From Solibacter sp039934035 (GTDB lineage Bacteria; Acidobacteriota; Terriglobia; Bryobacterales; Bryobacteraceae), in assembly GCA_039934035.1 (NCBI GenBank), contig JBDTMZ010000171.1, positions 1 to 64,000 on the forward strand: a DNA stretch of 64,000 nucleotides. The letters run 5' to 3'. The notes beneath the pieces are model-generated. The model searched no databases and had not been told where the DNA came from. It saw nothing but the letters and a program-made list of their open reading frames with translations. Shown piece after piece: positions 16,931 through 26,613 of the stretch. Each line of letters opens with the position of its first letter. Position 1 is the stretch's first letter. A program made the translations under genes and the position numbers.

Positions 16931-18313
16931 ATGGTGAAGCATCGAATCTTGTACTGCATTCTGGCCGGACTCCCGTTCCTGGCGCACGCTCAAACCCCGG
17001 GCCCGGGTGACCTGGAGCGCCGCATCGCCGAACTGGAACAGAAGATGCTGCTCATCGATCCGGTCTTCGGCCTTGAGAACCGTGCCCAGGATCTCGCGAG
17101 TCGCATGGACCGGCTCGAGAAAAAGATGGCGCAGGTTCTGGAAGCCAAGGCGCCGGCGGCCGACCCACCGCCGGTTCAGCAGCCTGCCTCCATGCAGTCT
17201 GGCCCCACGCTATCTGGTTCCACGCTGCAGGCGGTTTCCGTCACTGGGGACTATCAGGCCTCGCCGCAAGCCGAGACTCGTCTGCCGGTAGCGGGCTACA
17301 TGGATTTCCACCTCAACAAGGATGCCGGCCAATCCTTCCGGCCCGATTTCCACCGCTTTGTACTGCTCTTCGGACACAGCTTCTCGGACCGCATCAAGTT
17401 CTGGAGTGAATTGGAAGTCGAGCATGCGCTGGTGGAAGGCGGCGAGGAATCGGGCGAGGTGGCCCTCGAGCAAGCCTATCTGGACTTCCTCATCAAGCCG
17501 GCCTTTAGTCTGCGGGCAGGCATGATGCTGACGCCGGTCGGCATTATCAACGAGCGGCACGAGCCGCCCTCGTTCAATGGCGTCGAGCGTCCCTTTGTGG
17601 AGACCGTAATTATTCCGACCACGTGGCGGGAATTGGGCTTCGGCTTCACCGGCGACATCGGACGCGGCTTCCGCTATCGCGCCTATCTGACCTCCTCGCT
17701 CGATGCCAGTCGCTTCGACGCGGAATCGGGCATCACCGGCGGCCGGACCGCGGGCTTCGACGCGTCATTCCGCAATCCCGCGAAAGTAGCGCGCCTGGAG
17801 TTCGCCGGAGTGCGTAGGATGACGCTGGGCGCCAGTATCTACAGCGGGCATGCCGGCTACAACACTCCCGGTGTGAATCCGCGCGTGACCATCGCCGAGT
17901 TCGATGGACGGTACAGTTACCGGCGTCTCGACCTGCGCGGCCTGTTTGCCACCACGTGGGTCAGTCAGGCAGGGGAACTCAACTGGCGCCTGGAACAGCA
18001 GTTCGGCGTCAATCCCAACGTCGCCAGCCAACTGCGCGGTTACTACCTTGAGCCTGCGGTGCATGTGTTTCCGCGGCGAATGCGCAACGATCTGATCCTC
18101 TTCGCGAGGTACGAGAAGTACAATACGCAGCACGCCATGCCGGCGGGCTATGTGCCGCTGCCGCAGTTCAATCGTTCTTCGTGGTTCACCGGTGTGACGT
18201 TCAAACCGAACGCCGACGTAGCCATCAAGTTCGATTACGTCTTCAACCGCAATGCGAGCACCGTGGTGCGCGCCGTCAATGGCATCAATCTGGGAATAGG
18301 ATGGTGGTTCTGA
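16931..18313 (+). CDS. Outer-membrane porin-like protein with N-terminal coiled coil
   Basis: I chose the ATG at 16931 because an in-frame ATG at 16895 lies inside the operator. The 460-residue product has a signal peptide (MVKHRILYCILAGLPFLAHA), a heptad-rich coiled coil at about residues 24-70 (LERRIAELEQKMLL, RMDRLEKKM), a Pro/Ser linker, then a barrel of about 300 residues ending in NLGIGWWF, a typical C-terminal aromatic signature. Similar proteins are porins of gated or specific type. Metal control is suggested by the operator. The stop overlaps the next start (TGATG). Confidence 0.75.
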   Translation: MVKHRILYCILAGLPFLAHAQTPGPGDLERRIAELEQKMLLIDPVFGLENRAQDLASRMDRLEKKMAQVLEAKAPAADPPPVQQPASMQSGPTLSGSTLQAVSVTGDYQASPQAETRLPVAGYMDFHLNKDAGQSFRPDFHRFVLLFGHSFSDRIKFWSELEVEHALVEGGEESGEVALEQAYLDFLIKPAFSLRAGMMLTPVGIINERHEPPSFNGVERPFVETVIIPTTWRELGFGFTGDIGRGFRYRAYLTSSLDASRFDAESGITGGRTAGFDASFRNPAKVARLEFAGVRRMTLGASIYSGHAGYNTPGVNPRVTIAEFDGRYSYRRLDLRGLFATTWVSQAGELNWRLEQQFGVNPNVASQLRGYYLEPAVHVFPRRMRNDLILFARYEKYNTQHAMPAGYVPLPQFNRSSWFTGVTFKPNADVAIKFDYVFNRNASTVVRAVNGINLGIGWWF

Positions 18314-18660
18314 TGAAACTGGTGGGAATTCTTCTTTTCTGCGCATTGGCTTTCGGGCAGCAACCGCCCGCGCCTAAACCGGACCGCGTGATCACGATCG
18401 TCGCCGAGCGGTTCACTTTCAACCCCTCGAAGGTCACCGTGAAGCAAGGTGAGTTGATCGAGTTTGTCCTGACCAGCGACGACACGGACCATGGCTTCCG
18501 TATTCCGAGCGCCGGCATCGATGTGGCAATCCCGCAGGCCGGGAAGGGCGAAGCGCGGGTCCGCTTCATCGCCAAGGAAAAGGGGACCGTTACATTCGAA
18601 TGTTCGCGCCCTTGCGGCGCAGGTCACAACCTGATGCGCGGCACGGTGATCGTGAAGTGA
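18313..18660 (+). CDS. Periplasmic cupredoxin with CuA-type ligand set
   Basis: This is a 115-residue protein with a signal peptide (MKLVGILLFCALAFGQ) and a single cupredoxin domain. The ligands fit a binuclear CuA site: His60, then Cys97-x3-Cys101-x3-His105-x2-Met108 in ECSRPCGAGHNLM, as in cytochrome oxidase subunit II and nitrous oxide reductase. No membrane anchor other than the signal is present, so it would be soluble or lipid-free in the periplasm. It starts inside the stop of the porin gene. It probably passes electrons to or from the cytochrome encoded next. Confidence 0.85.
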   Translation: MKLVGILLFCALAFGQQPPAPKPDRVITIVAERFTFNPSKVTVKQGELIEFVLTSDDTDHGFRIPSAGIDVAIPQAGKGEARVRFIAKEKGTVTFECSRPCGAGHNLMRGTVIVK

Positions 18661-18750
18661 GGCACAGAATAAACCGTGGGATAAGGCTCCAGCCTTGTCC
18701 AGACGAGCAGAACTCGCCCTTGCGCACATCCGCGACCGCCCCAAACACAC

Positions 18751-18771
18751 CCGCGACCGTGAGGGAGCGGT
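18751..18771 (+). repeat. Dispersed repeat core, copy 1 (truncated)
   Basis: A 21-nt string beginning CCGCGACCGTGAGGG is identical to 40379-40399. Here only the right part of the longer repeat at 40335-40408 is present. It lies between the CuA gene and the cytochrome gene. Confidence 0.6.
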
Positions 18772-18788
18772 GCCTTTTCGTCCCTGGA

Positions 18789-19961
18789 ATGAGAACGCGC
18801 GTACTGGCCGCCGCCGTCCTCATTTCCGCCGGACTGACCTTCAGCCAGACGGCCTCCCGGCGCGTGCTGCCCGGCAGTCCTCTGCCGGGTAGCACGCCTT
18901 CGGAGCAGGAGTTGTTCCGCCTGGGTCTGGAGGATTTCACGGAAGTCGAAACTGCCGAGGATGGTCTCGGCCCGGCGTTCAACGGCAACAGTTGCGCCGC
19001 CTGTCACAGCGTCCCGGCGATCGGCGGCATCAGCACCATGACCGAAATGCGCGGGGGATATCGCGACGAGGACGGCAAATTCACCGCCCTGAACGGCGGC
19101 ACGCTGTACCATGTCTTCTCTACACCGCCGCACCGCTGCCAGGTGCAGATTCCACAGGAGGTGAACGTGATTACGCGCCGCACTCCCATCGCTGTGTTCG
19201 GCGCCGGACTCGTCGAGGCGATCCCCGACGAGACCATCCTTGCCCTGGAAGACCCGGACGACCGCGACGGAGACGGCATCCGCGGGCGCGCTGCCCGCAT
19301 CATGGATGTCGCCACCCGGCGCGAGCGCATCGGCAGGTTCGGCTGGAAGGCGCAGAACGCCACTTTGCTCGCCTTCTCCGGCGACGCATACCGAAATGAA
19401 ATGGGCATCACGAACGACCTCTTCCCCGACGAAGTGGCGCTCGGCGTAAGCGCTGAGCAGATGCGCCTGTGCAGTCCCCAGCGCGGCATTGAAGACGTGC
19501 GGGATCGCGCCACAGGTCTGCGCGGTATCGACAAGTTCGAAGCCTTCATGAAGTTCCTGGCGCCCATCGAGCGTGGCCCCATCGACGACGCCGTGCTTGC
19601 GGGCGACTTGCTCTTCCGGCAGATCGGGTGCGCAACCTGTCACGTCCCGGTGTTGATGACCGGTTTCCACGCCAATCCTTTGTTTGACCGCAAGCCGGTC
19701 GCCCTCTATTCAGACTTGTTGCTCCACGAAGTGGGAACCGGCGACGGGATCGAGCAAGCCGCCGCAAAGGCCGGCGAGATCCGCACGCCGGCGTTATGGG
19801 GCCTCCGTTTCCGGCGACCGTTGCTGCACGATGGCACCGCCGCCACATCGGGAGACGCCATCCTGCGGCACGATAAAGAGGCGTCAGGTAGCACGGAAAA
19901 ATACCGTAGGCTCTCACCGCCGGAACAGCAGCAACTCCTGGCGTTTCTCAACTCTCTTTGA
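18789..19961 (+). CDS. Di-haem c-type cytochrome / DUF1111-type oxidoreductase
   Basis: With the ATG at 18789 the product has 390 residues and a signal peptide (MRTRVLAAAVLISAGLTFSQ). Two haem c motifs are present: CAACH at 69-73, in GNSCAACHSVPAIGG, and CATCH at 281-285. The spacing and the AIGG segment fit the DUF1111/di-haem oxidoreductase group related to MauG and cytochrome peroxidases. The late LRFRRPLLHDGTAA motif also matches that group. The substrate is unknown. It follows the CuA cupredoxin after 128 bp, so the two may form a periplasmic electron-transfer pair. Confidence 0.85.
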   Translation: MRTRVLAAAVLISAGLTFSQTASRRVLPGSPLPGSTPSEQELFRLGLEDFTEVETAEDGLGPAFNGNSCAACHSVPAIGGISTMTEMRGGYRDEDGKFTALNGGTLYHVFSTPPHRCQVQIPQEVNVITRRTPIAVFGAGLVEAIPDETILALEDPDDRDGDGIRGRAARIMDVATRRERIGRFGWKAQNATLLAFSGDAYRNEMGITNDLFPDEVALGVSAEQMRLCSPQRGIEDVRDRATGLRGIDKFEAFMKFLAPIERGPIDDAVLAGDLLFRQIGCATCHVPVLMTGFHANPLFDRKPVALYSDLLLHEVGTGDGIEQAAAKAGEIRTPALWGLRFRRPLLHDGTAATSGDAILRHDKEASGSTEKYRRLSPPEQQQLLAFLNSL

Positions 19962-20037
19962 AGCCGCGCCGGAACCCCTACCGTGCCAACCGCGCACTTA
20001 CTCTGGCGGTAAGCGGGCGTGCTAACGTGAAAGCTCT

Positions 20038-20817
20038 GTGAAGATTCTGTTTATCGGGGATATCTTCGGCTCGCCCGGCCGACGCATCGTGGCGGACCAT
20101 GTGCAAGACATCATCGCGTCCAATCAGATCGATCTGGCGATTGCCAACGCGGAGAACGCCGCCGGCGGCTTCGGCATCACTCCCGCGATTGCCGAAGACC
20201 TGTTCAAGCTGGGGCTGGATGTCCTCACCAGCGGCAATCACGTTTGGGACAAGCGCGAGTTGTACGATTACCTGAACCGCCAGCCTCGCCTGCTGCGGCC
20301 CGCCAATTACCCCGATGGGCCGGGCAGCGGACTGGTCACCCTGCGCGCCCGCAACGGCGTCGAATGCGCTGTCATCAATCTGCAGGGCCGCACTTACATG
20401 CCGTCCACTGATTGTCCGTTCCGTAGGGCGGATACGCTGTTGAGCCAAATCGATCCCGCGGTTAAAGTGAAATTCGTGGACTTTCACGCCGAGGTCACCA
20501 GCGAGAAGATGGCGATGGGGTGGTACCTGGACGGCCGCGTTTCGGCGATGGTGGGCACGCACACGCACGTGCCAACCGCCGATACGCGCATCCTGCCCGG
20601 CGGGACTGCCTATCAGACGGATTGCGGCATGACAGGTCCGTATAAATCCGTGATCGGAGTGGAGACGGATTTGATTCTGCAGCGCTTCCTGTCCGGCCTG
20701 CCGGTGCGCATGGAGGCTGCCCGGAGCGGCGCCGAACTGCACTCGGTGATTGTCGACGTGGACGAGGAGACGGGGAAGGCGCGCGCGGTGCGCCGCCACG
20801 CCATCAACGGAGATTAG
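20038..20817 (+). CDS. ymdB: YmdB-family metallophosphoesterase
   Basis: The start is GTG at 20038. The 259-residue protein has the dimetal phosphodiesterase signature of TIGR00282: FIGDIFGSPGR (6-16), NAENAAGGFG, SGNHVWDKRE and GTHTHVPTADTRI. Characterised relatives hydrolyse 2',3'-cyclic nucleotides and affect RNA turnover and biofilm choice in Bacillus. It is followed after 3 bp by a GGDEF gene, so the pair may link cyclic-nucleotide signals. TAACGT at 20023-20028 lies 9 nt upstream of the start. Confidence 0.93.
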   Translation: MKILFIGDIFGSPGRRIVADHVQDIIASNQIDLAIANAENAAGGFGITPAIAEDLFKLGLDVLTSGNHVWDKRELYDYLNRQPRLLRPANYPDGPGSGLVTLRARNGVECAVINLQGRTYMPSTDCPFRRADTLLSQIDPAVKVKFVDFHAEVTSEKMAMGWYLDGRVSAMVGTHTHVPTADTRILPGGTAYQTDCGMTGPYKSVIGVETDLILQRFLSGLPVRMEAARSGAELHSVIVDVDEETGKARAVRRHAINGD

Positions 20818-20820
20818 CCG

Positions 20821-22011
20821 ATGGATCCTTCCAGCCCGGTCGCCGACGTTACCTCGTTTTACATCCAGGAGATCGGCGCGGTGCTGTTCGGAACGGTGTT
20901 TCTGTTCCTGTATCGCCAATCGAAGGTCGTGTATTTCGGCCTTTGGGCCGTCGCATGGGGCATGCGAGTGTTCGCCACCTTCTTCGGTTTCCAGTTGCTG
21001 CGCACGCAGCATTCCGGCTGGCTGGCGCCCTACGCCACCTTCGAATTCGGTTTCGCTATTGTACTGGTGTCGGCCGCCCGCGCGGGCTTCGCATCCAGCA
21101 TGAAAGACTGGCGCACCGTGCTGCGCCTGATTTCGATTCTGCCCATTTTCGTGGCGCTGGTGTGGGCAATTGGCCAGTTCTCGGGACTGGAAGCCTATCA
21201 CGCCTCACACGCTGTGGTGCTTGGCTTCGTCTACATCTATAACTTCCACACGCTGCGCGGCAGCATCGGACTGGGAGCGCGCATCTTCCGATATTCGCTG
21301 CTGGTGCTGGCGGCGGCATTCTTCGAGCACGCCATCATCTTGATCTACCTCTTCAATCGCGGCGGCGCGCCCGCGTGGGCCGTATACCTGCATCACGAGA
21401 CGTATTACGATTTTGCCCTGCACGTGGTGATGGCCTTCGCGGCCATGGCCATGTGGAGCGAAAGCCAGATCGACCGCCTGCGCGACCTGGTGGGCGAATT
21501 GGACCATTTGCGCCGCGAACGCAAGCAGACCATGGATCTGGACCGGCTGACCGGCTTGCTCAATCAGGCCGCGCTCTCGCGCCGCGTGGAAGATCCCGAA
21601 GGTTTCGAAGGCGTCGTCGTGGTCTGCGACATGGACAACTTCAAAGACATCAACGACCGTTACGGACACCTGGTGGGCGATGAGATGCTGCGCAACATCG
21701 GAAACCTGCTGCAATACTCCATTCGCCACGAGGACGAGGCGTTCCGCTGGGGCGGCGACGAGTTCGTGATTCTGTTCAGGAATCAGCACACGGAGGTCGC
21801 GGTCCGGCGCATAGCGGACATCGAATCCCGCCTGCGCGCATTTCGCGTGCGCGGGTTGGGCGTGCTGCCGATCTCCTTCAGTTGGGGCACGGCGGACACG
21901 CACGGGCGAGCCTTGCGCGATGCGCTCGATGAAGCCGATCGGAAAATGTATGCGCTCAAGCGCACGCGTGCCGCCGAGGCGCCTCCGCGGCAAGGCCCCC
22001 CGACGCGCTGA
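20821..22011 (+). CDS. Membrane-bound diguanylate cyclase
   Basis: The 396-residue protein has about six to seven transmembrane segments in residues 1-215, a short coiled linker (LRDLVGELDHLRRERKQTMD) and a GGDEF domain. The active site GGDEF is at 311-315 and a proper inhibitory I-site, RHED, lies five residues before it, so the enzyme should make c-di-GMP from two GTP and be product-inhibited. The N-terminal membrane region has no recognised sensor. It is cotranscribed with ymdB. Confidence 0.92.
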   Translation: MDPSSPVADVTSFYIQEIGAVLFGTVFLFLYRQSKVVYFGLWAVAWGMRVFATFFGFQLLRTQHSGWLAPYATFEFGFAIVLVSAARAGFASSMKDWRTVLRLISILPIFVALVWAIGQFSGLEAYHASHAVVLGFVYIYNFHTLRGSIGLGARIFRYSLLVLAAAFFEHAIILIYLFNRGGAPAWAVYLHHETYYDFALHVVMAFAAMAMWSESQIDRLRDLVGELDHLRRERKQTMDLDRLTGLLNQAALSRRVEDPEGFEGVVVVCDMDNFKDINDRYGHLVGDEMLRNIGNLLQYSIRHEDEAFRWGGDEFVILFRNQHTEVAVRRIADIESRLRAFRVRGLGVLPISFSWGTADTHGRALRDALDEADRKMYALKRTRAAEAPPRQGPPTR

Positions 22012-22023
22012 CTGCCCCTTGTC

Positions 22024-25000
22024 TTACAGCGGAGCGACGTAGAAGACGACCCGGTAGCCCGTGATGCTGAACTGGTTGTCCGGCACGCTATTCAGGAAGA
22101 GAGCCAAAGGCTGCGGCCCGGGTGCGGTCGCTTTGGGAATTCGAACGTTCACCTGCCACATGCCGGGGAACTGCGGCGATAGCCCCGAAAACTGGATGAA
22201 GTTCACGTCGCCGTTGGCGTTGCGCTGTTCGTCGCCGAGCAGGGGAACCTGATCGGTATAGTCGGTTCCCACCACGACGCGCAGAATTCCCTGGCTGCCC
22301 ACCAATCCGTTGCGCGGAATGTCGCCGTCCGCGGGCTGGCTCGACGAAGCGACCGGGCCCTGGCCGGTAGCGTAGATGGAAATGTATTCTCCGCGCTTGG
22401 CCGGGTGTGTGGCATCGTTGATGCTGCCATCCTGATTGATTACAGCGGCAAGTTTGTTCCCGGCGCCTGCCGATGTGTTGACGAAGATCCCGGGCGCGAC
22501 GACGTTCATGGGAACATTGCTGGCAGCCAGCAACTGTCCGGTGGAAACCTTGAGTACCTGTACATCGGCGACACCCGTGGTGGGGGCATTCCACGGCACA
22601 ACGAAATTGATCTGGGTAGGGCTGACGAAGGTCAGGGGCGCAGGCGTGCCATTCACCGTGACGCGAATATCGGCGAGTTCGGTAGGCAGCGGGATCGGGT
22701 TAGGACGGTCGTCGTATACTGCTGTATCCTTGCCGAACTGGATGCCTTTCGGGAATATGCTGGCGAACACGTTGGGTGCAAGCGCCCGATCTACGATAAA
22801 ATTGGCGCCGTTGAGGGCCGCCAGTGCCGGATAGTAGAAGGTGACCCGGTTGTACGCCTCGGCCACGATCAGATCGCCGTACTGATCTTGCGTGACCGCG
22901 ATTGGACTCTGCGACAGGATCGAGACCAGGGCTGTCGAATTGAAAATCAGTTGATCGTAGCGCGGATATTTACGCACCGCGCCTCCCAGGTCCGTGACCC
23001 AGATTTCGCCCGTGTTGGCGTTGACGTAGATGCCCTCCGCCCCACCGGCAGGCAGCGCGAACGATGCATGCGCGCCGGTATTGGGCGTATTCAGAATCTG
23101 GTCGAAAATGAGGACGCGATTATTGCCGCTGTCGACCACATACGGGCGGCCATCGGTGTCGGCGGCCATGTGGTGCGGGTTGTTCATGCCGGTGTCGGAT
23201 GAGCTCTTCCCGGCGGAGGCGAAATCGGGCTGGCCGAAGACCTTGGTGGCAGCCATGCCGTTATCCGCAGGCGTGAAGCTGCCGTTGTTGAAGGGAAAGT
23301 AGAGCACGCGGCTGAGCCCGGCATCGCTCACCAGGAGCCCGTTGTTGCCGGCAAATGCGAGTCCATAGGGCAGATACATGTTACGCGCGCTCGGATCCAC
23401 CAGGGGACTGCTGACGAAGTTGCCTTTACCGAGCACCACATCCGCCTGCTGATTGCCCTGATGGGAGAACGGCGTCGGGAAGCGCAGCACCCGGCCATTG
23501 CCCTGGTCGGCCACATACAAGTTGCCGGAGGAATCGATCAGCAGGCCCACAGGATGGCAGAGACTCGATTGGGTGGGCTGATTGATGTCGCCGTTGGGGT
23601 AATTGCACAGAGCGGTGGTCGGGCCGGGTTGACCGATCACGATGTCGGCGGAGGACCCCGGGAGCAGGTTCCGAACGTCACGGAACCCCAGCACACGGTT
23701 GTTGTACGGGTCCGCGACATAGAGGTGCGGTGTGTCCGTGGTGCTGTCAATGACCACTGCGGCATCGGCGGCGCCGCCAGGGGCGAAAAAGAAGAACTCG
23801 CGGCCTTCGATCAGATTGATGGAGTTTGTGTCAATACGGTCCTGTCCCAGAACGCGTGTGGCCACGCCGAAGTTGCCACTCTGCAGCGGCAATACCACAA
23901 GTCGGTTATTGCGCGCATCGGCCACATACAACTCATTGTTTACCAGCACCGCGGCCTGTGGGTTGGACAGGGTGCCGGCGCCCGCCTGAGGGTTACCATC
24001 ATTGGAGACCAGGCTCTTGGTGTCGGTGGAACTGATGCCGCCGATGCCGGTGGCGTGACCGTATAGGGCTTTCGCCGAGGGCGATACCAACGGGTCAGGA
24101 TCCCACTTGTCGTAGGTGTCGAAAATCAGAATGCGGGAATACCCCGAATCCACTACGGCGATCCCCTGCGACCCGGGCAGGAAGAAGATGCCGCCCGGAT
24201 TGTTCATCTTGATGGCATAGATCTGCGCATCGGTGCGCGGGGGCGCACCGGCGACCGGTACGGGTTGCGCGCCCATGATGCGCTTGGCCGACATGCCGGT
24301 AGTGAAAGGCGGTTCGAACACCATCACGCGATTGATGAGGCTTCCGCTGTCAGAATCGGCGACATAGAGCCGTCCCGACGCATCGAACGCGAGGCCGGCG
24401 GGCGTGGCAAGTTGGTTCAGGGTTTGCAGGCCGGCTTGTGACTGGGGCAGGGCAGGCTGCTTCGAAATAAAATCGAGCTGGCCGATCTCGAGATTGGCAC
24501 TGAGATTGAATCCGCCCTTCGCCACATCGGATGCCGCGTACCGCAGCACGCGATTGTTGCCTGCGTCGGTGAACCAAAGGTTGTGCTGCGCGTCGAAGGC
24601 GATGGCCGCGATAAACACGCTGCCCGGGTTCAAGGAGATGTTCTTCTCCGTGGGTTGCCCCGCCGGGTAGTTGGCGATTTTAGAGTTGAAACTGGGCTGG
24701 CCGATGCAAAGATCGGGCAGCAGGAGGTCGGGAGGCGTCGCGAAGGGCTTCTTGAAGCGGAGGATGCGGTTGTTGGCGCTATCGGCAATGTAAAGGTCGC
24801 CTTGGTCCACGGCAATGCCGGTTGGCGCTGCCAGACCCGTGGAGAGAGTCGTGCCGGGTCCGTTGGCACCGGTGGAGTAGAAATCGCGCTGCCCGATGAC
24901 CATGTCAGCCTTGGCTCCATTGGTGAAGCCGGCGGCGTCCTTCCAGGCGAGAATGCGGTTGTTCCCCGTGTCTGTCACGTACAGGCGCGGCGGCGTGACG

Positions 25001-25206
25001 GAAGTGTCGAGCGCGATCCCGTAAGGAGAGCTCAATTCGCGGCCCTCCACCAGATTCGGATTGAATGCAACGGGGTTAGCCAGCAGTTGCGGCTGCCCAA
25101 TCACGCGGGTCGGCACCGTGTTCAGAGTGATCTGGGCGTGTCCGGGAAGGGCACACAGGAGCGCAAGGGCTGCGAACGGAATTATTGAAGAGTTCTTATA
25201 TGACAT
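22024..25206 (-). CDS. Large secreted NHL-repeat protein with TIGR03437-type C-terminus
   Basis: The 1060-residue protein has a signal peptide (IIPFAALALLCALPGHA). More than ten NHL repeats follow (units like GIALDTS..RLYVTDTGNNRIL and NNLYVADQGNGRVLRFP), enough for two beta-propellers. The last 230 residues hold ISIYATGQGPV, FSGLSPQFPGMWQVNVRIP and IPK..PGPQPL, which match the Solibacter C-terminal domain TIGR03437. It is probably cell-surface or secreted and involved in binding; no enzyme activity is apparent. An AGGA ribosome binding site precedes the ATG. Confidence 0.85.
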   Translation of the reverse strand: MSYKNSSIIPFAALALLCALPGHAQITLNTVPTRVIGQPQLLANPVAFNPNLVEGRELSSPYGIALDTSVTPPRLYVTDTGNNRILAWKDAAGFTNGAKADMVIGQRDFYSTGANGPGTTLSTGLAAPTGIAVDQGDLYIADSANNRILRFKKPFATPPDLLLPDLCIGQPSFNSKIANYPAGQPTEKNISLNPGSVFIAAIAFDAQHNLWFTDAGNNRVLRYAASDVAKGGFNLSANLEIGQLDFISKQPALPQSQAGLQTLNQLATPAGLAFDASGRLYVADSDSGSLINRVMVFEPPFTTGMSAKRIMGAQPVPVAGAPPRTDAQIYAIKMNNPGGIFFLPGSQGIAVVDSGYSRILIFDTYDKWDPDPLVSPSAKALYGHATGIGGISSTDTKSLVSNDGNPQAGAGTLSNPQAAVLVNNELYVADARNNRLVVLPLQSGNFGVATRVLGQDRIDTNSINLIEGREFFFFAPGGAADAAVVIDSTTDTPHLYVADPYNNRVLGFRDVRNLLPGSSADIVIGQPGPTTALCNYPNGDINQPTQSSLCHPVGLLIDSSGNLYVADQGNGRVLRFPTPFSHQGNQQADVVLGKGNFVSSPLVDPSARNMYLPYGLAFAGNNGLLVSDAGLSRVLYFPFNNGSFTPADNGMAATKVFGQPDFASAGKSSSDTGMNNPHHMAADTDGRPYVVDSGNNRVLIFDQILNTPNTGAHASFALPAGGAEGIYVNANTGEIWVTDLGGAVRKYPRYDQLIFNSTALVSILSQSPIAVTQDQYGDLIVAEAYNRVTFYYPALAALNGANFIVDRALAPNVFASIFPKGIQFGKDTAVYDDRPNPIPLPTELADIRVTVNGTPAPLTFVSPTQINFVVPWNAPTTGVADVQVLKVSTGQLLAASNVPMNVVAPGIFVNTSAGAGNKLAAVINQDGSINDATHPAKRGEYISIYATGQGPVASSSQPADGDIPRNGLVGSQGILRVVVGTDYTDQVPLLGDEQRNANGDVNFIQFSGLSPQFPGMWQVNVRIPKATAPGPQPLALFLNSVPDNQFSITGYRVVFYVAPL

Positions 25207-25350
25207 GGACAGTCCTGCGGCGCGACGCGGAAAAGCGCACCTTCATCAGGATATCAGACGAGATCTGGCCTACAAGTTCGGCATGGGGGGTACCGTACCG
25301 GAAGCCCCCAAATCCGCTGGCCGCGGAAAGGCGTCTGATAAACTTGGGAG

Positions 25351-26154
25351 TTGAAGCAAGCAATCCATCGGCCCCGCGTCGCGGCCGTCAGCTATCTGAA
25401 TACGTCGCCGCTGGTCTGGGGCATGCTCCATGGTCCGCAGCGCGACCGCTTCCAACTGGACTTTCGCTTACCGGCCGGCTGCGCCGATGAGGTGGCGGCG
25501 GGCGGCGCGGATATCGGCATCGTCCCTTCCTTCGAGTTGACCCGGCAGGACCTGGAAATCATCCCGGGATGTGGCATTGCCTGCCATGGGCCCGTGCGCA
25601 GCATCCTGCTGATTTCTTCGCGTCCTGCGACCGAGATCCGCACCCTGGCGCTGGATACCAGTTCCCGGACCAGCGTGCAGTTGGTGCAAGTGATTCTGGA
25701 GCGCCGCTACGGGGTGGTGCCGCAGACTATGCCCCATGCGCCGCAGTTGGACGCCATGTTGCAGGCAGCGGATGCGGCGCTGATCATAGGCGACCCCGCC
25801 CTCCATATCGAGCCGGAATCGCTGCCTTGGCACGTCTACGATTTGGGCGCGGAGTGGGTGGGAATGACCGGGCTGCCGATGGTTTTCGCGGTCTGGGCAG
25901 CGCGCCAGGGCACCGTGACGCCCGACCTGGTGACGGCCTTTCAAGAGAGTTGCCGCTACGGGTTGGACCGGATGGACGAGATCGTGGCGGTGGAATCGCC
26001 GGCCCGGGGCTTCCCGCCGGGCGTGGTAAGAGACTATTTGACTCAAAATATCGTGCACGAATTGGGGGAGCGCGACTACCGCGGGATGGAGCTATTTCTG
26101 GAGTACGCGTCGCGCGGGTCGGCCGCGGAAATGAAGTTTGTTACGCCAGTTTGA
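25351..26154 (+). CDS. mqnA: Chorismate dehydratase of the futalosine menaquinone pathway
   Basis: The 267-residue protein starts with TTG at 25351 and shows the MqnA signature VAAVSYLNTSPLVWG, then ADIGIVPSFELTRQ and CHGPVRSILLISSRP. MqnA converts chorismate to 3-[(1-carboxyvinyl)oxy]benzoate, first step of the alternative menaquinone route. No other mqn gene lies nearby. TAAACT at 25339-25344 is 6 nt from the start; the GGGAG touching the start is too close to act as a ribosome binding site, so a leaderless mRNA is possible. Confidence 0.9.
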   Translation: MKQAIHRPRVAAVSYLNTSPLVWGMLHGPQRDRFQLDFRLPAGCADEVAAGGADIGIVPSFELTRQDLEIIPGCGIACHGPVRSILLISSRPATEIRTLALDTSSRTSVQLVQVILERRYGVVPQTMPHAPQLDAMLQAADAALIIGDPALHIEPESLPWHVYDLGAEWVGMTGLPMVFAVWAARQGTVTPDLVTAFQESCRYGLDRMDEIVAVESPARGFPPGVVRDYLTQNIVHELGERDYRGMELFLEYASRGSAAEMKFVTPV

Positions 26155-26193
26155 CCGGAAGTCCGGCTACCCCGTATACTGGAAAGAACGACG

Positions 26194-26604
26194 ATGTATA
26201 TACTGCTGTTGATTATTCATGTGATCGTGTGTCTGTTCCTGATTGTGGTTGTTTTGCTGCAGAGCGGCAAAGCGGCGGATCTGGCAGGCGCATTTGGCGG
26301 GATGGGCTCGCAGACGGCCTTTGGACCGCGCGGGTCGGCCACCCTGCTTTCGAAGGCGACCACGATATCGGCGGTGTTGTTCATGATTACGTCGCTCTCG
26401 CTCTCAATCCTGGCGACCAGGACTGCGGGCTTGGGGACGTCGGTACTGGAAAGTGCACCGAGTAAGACCAGTGCGCCCAAGACAGCACCGGTTGTTCCGG
26501 CGCCAGCGCCGGCAGGCCAGTCGACTACGGTACCGCTCGAGGTTCCCGCGATACAGCAGCCAATTGCACCGGCTCCGGCGCAGCCTACGCCGGAGAAAAA
26601 GTAG
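26194..26604 (+). CDS. secG: Preprotein translocase subunit SecG
   Basis: The 136-residue protein has two transmembrane spans (residues 2-22 and 52-72) with the SecG signature VVLLQSGKAADLAGAFGG and GSATLLSKAT between them. The C-terminal 60 residues are a Pro/Ala-rich tail, longer than in E. coli. SecG associates with SecYE and aids protein export. TATACT at 26175-26180 and GGAAAG upstream fit promoter and ribosome binding site. The tRNA-Leu gene begins 9 bp after the stop. Confidence 0.93.
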   Translation: MYILLLIIHVIVCLFLIVVVLLQSGKAADLAGAFGGMGSQTAFGPRGSATLLSKATTISAVLFMITSLSLSILATRTAGLGTSVLESAPSKTSAPKTAPVVPAPAPAGQSTTVPLEVPAIQQPIAPAPAQPTPEKK

Positions 26605-26613
26605 CACCTGAAC

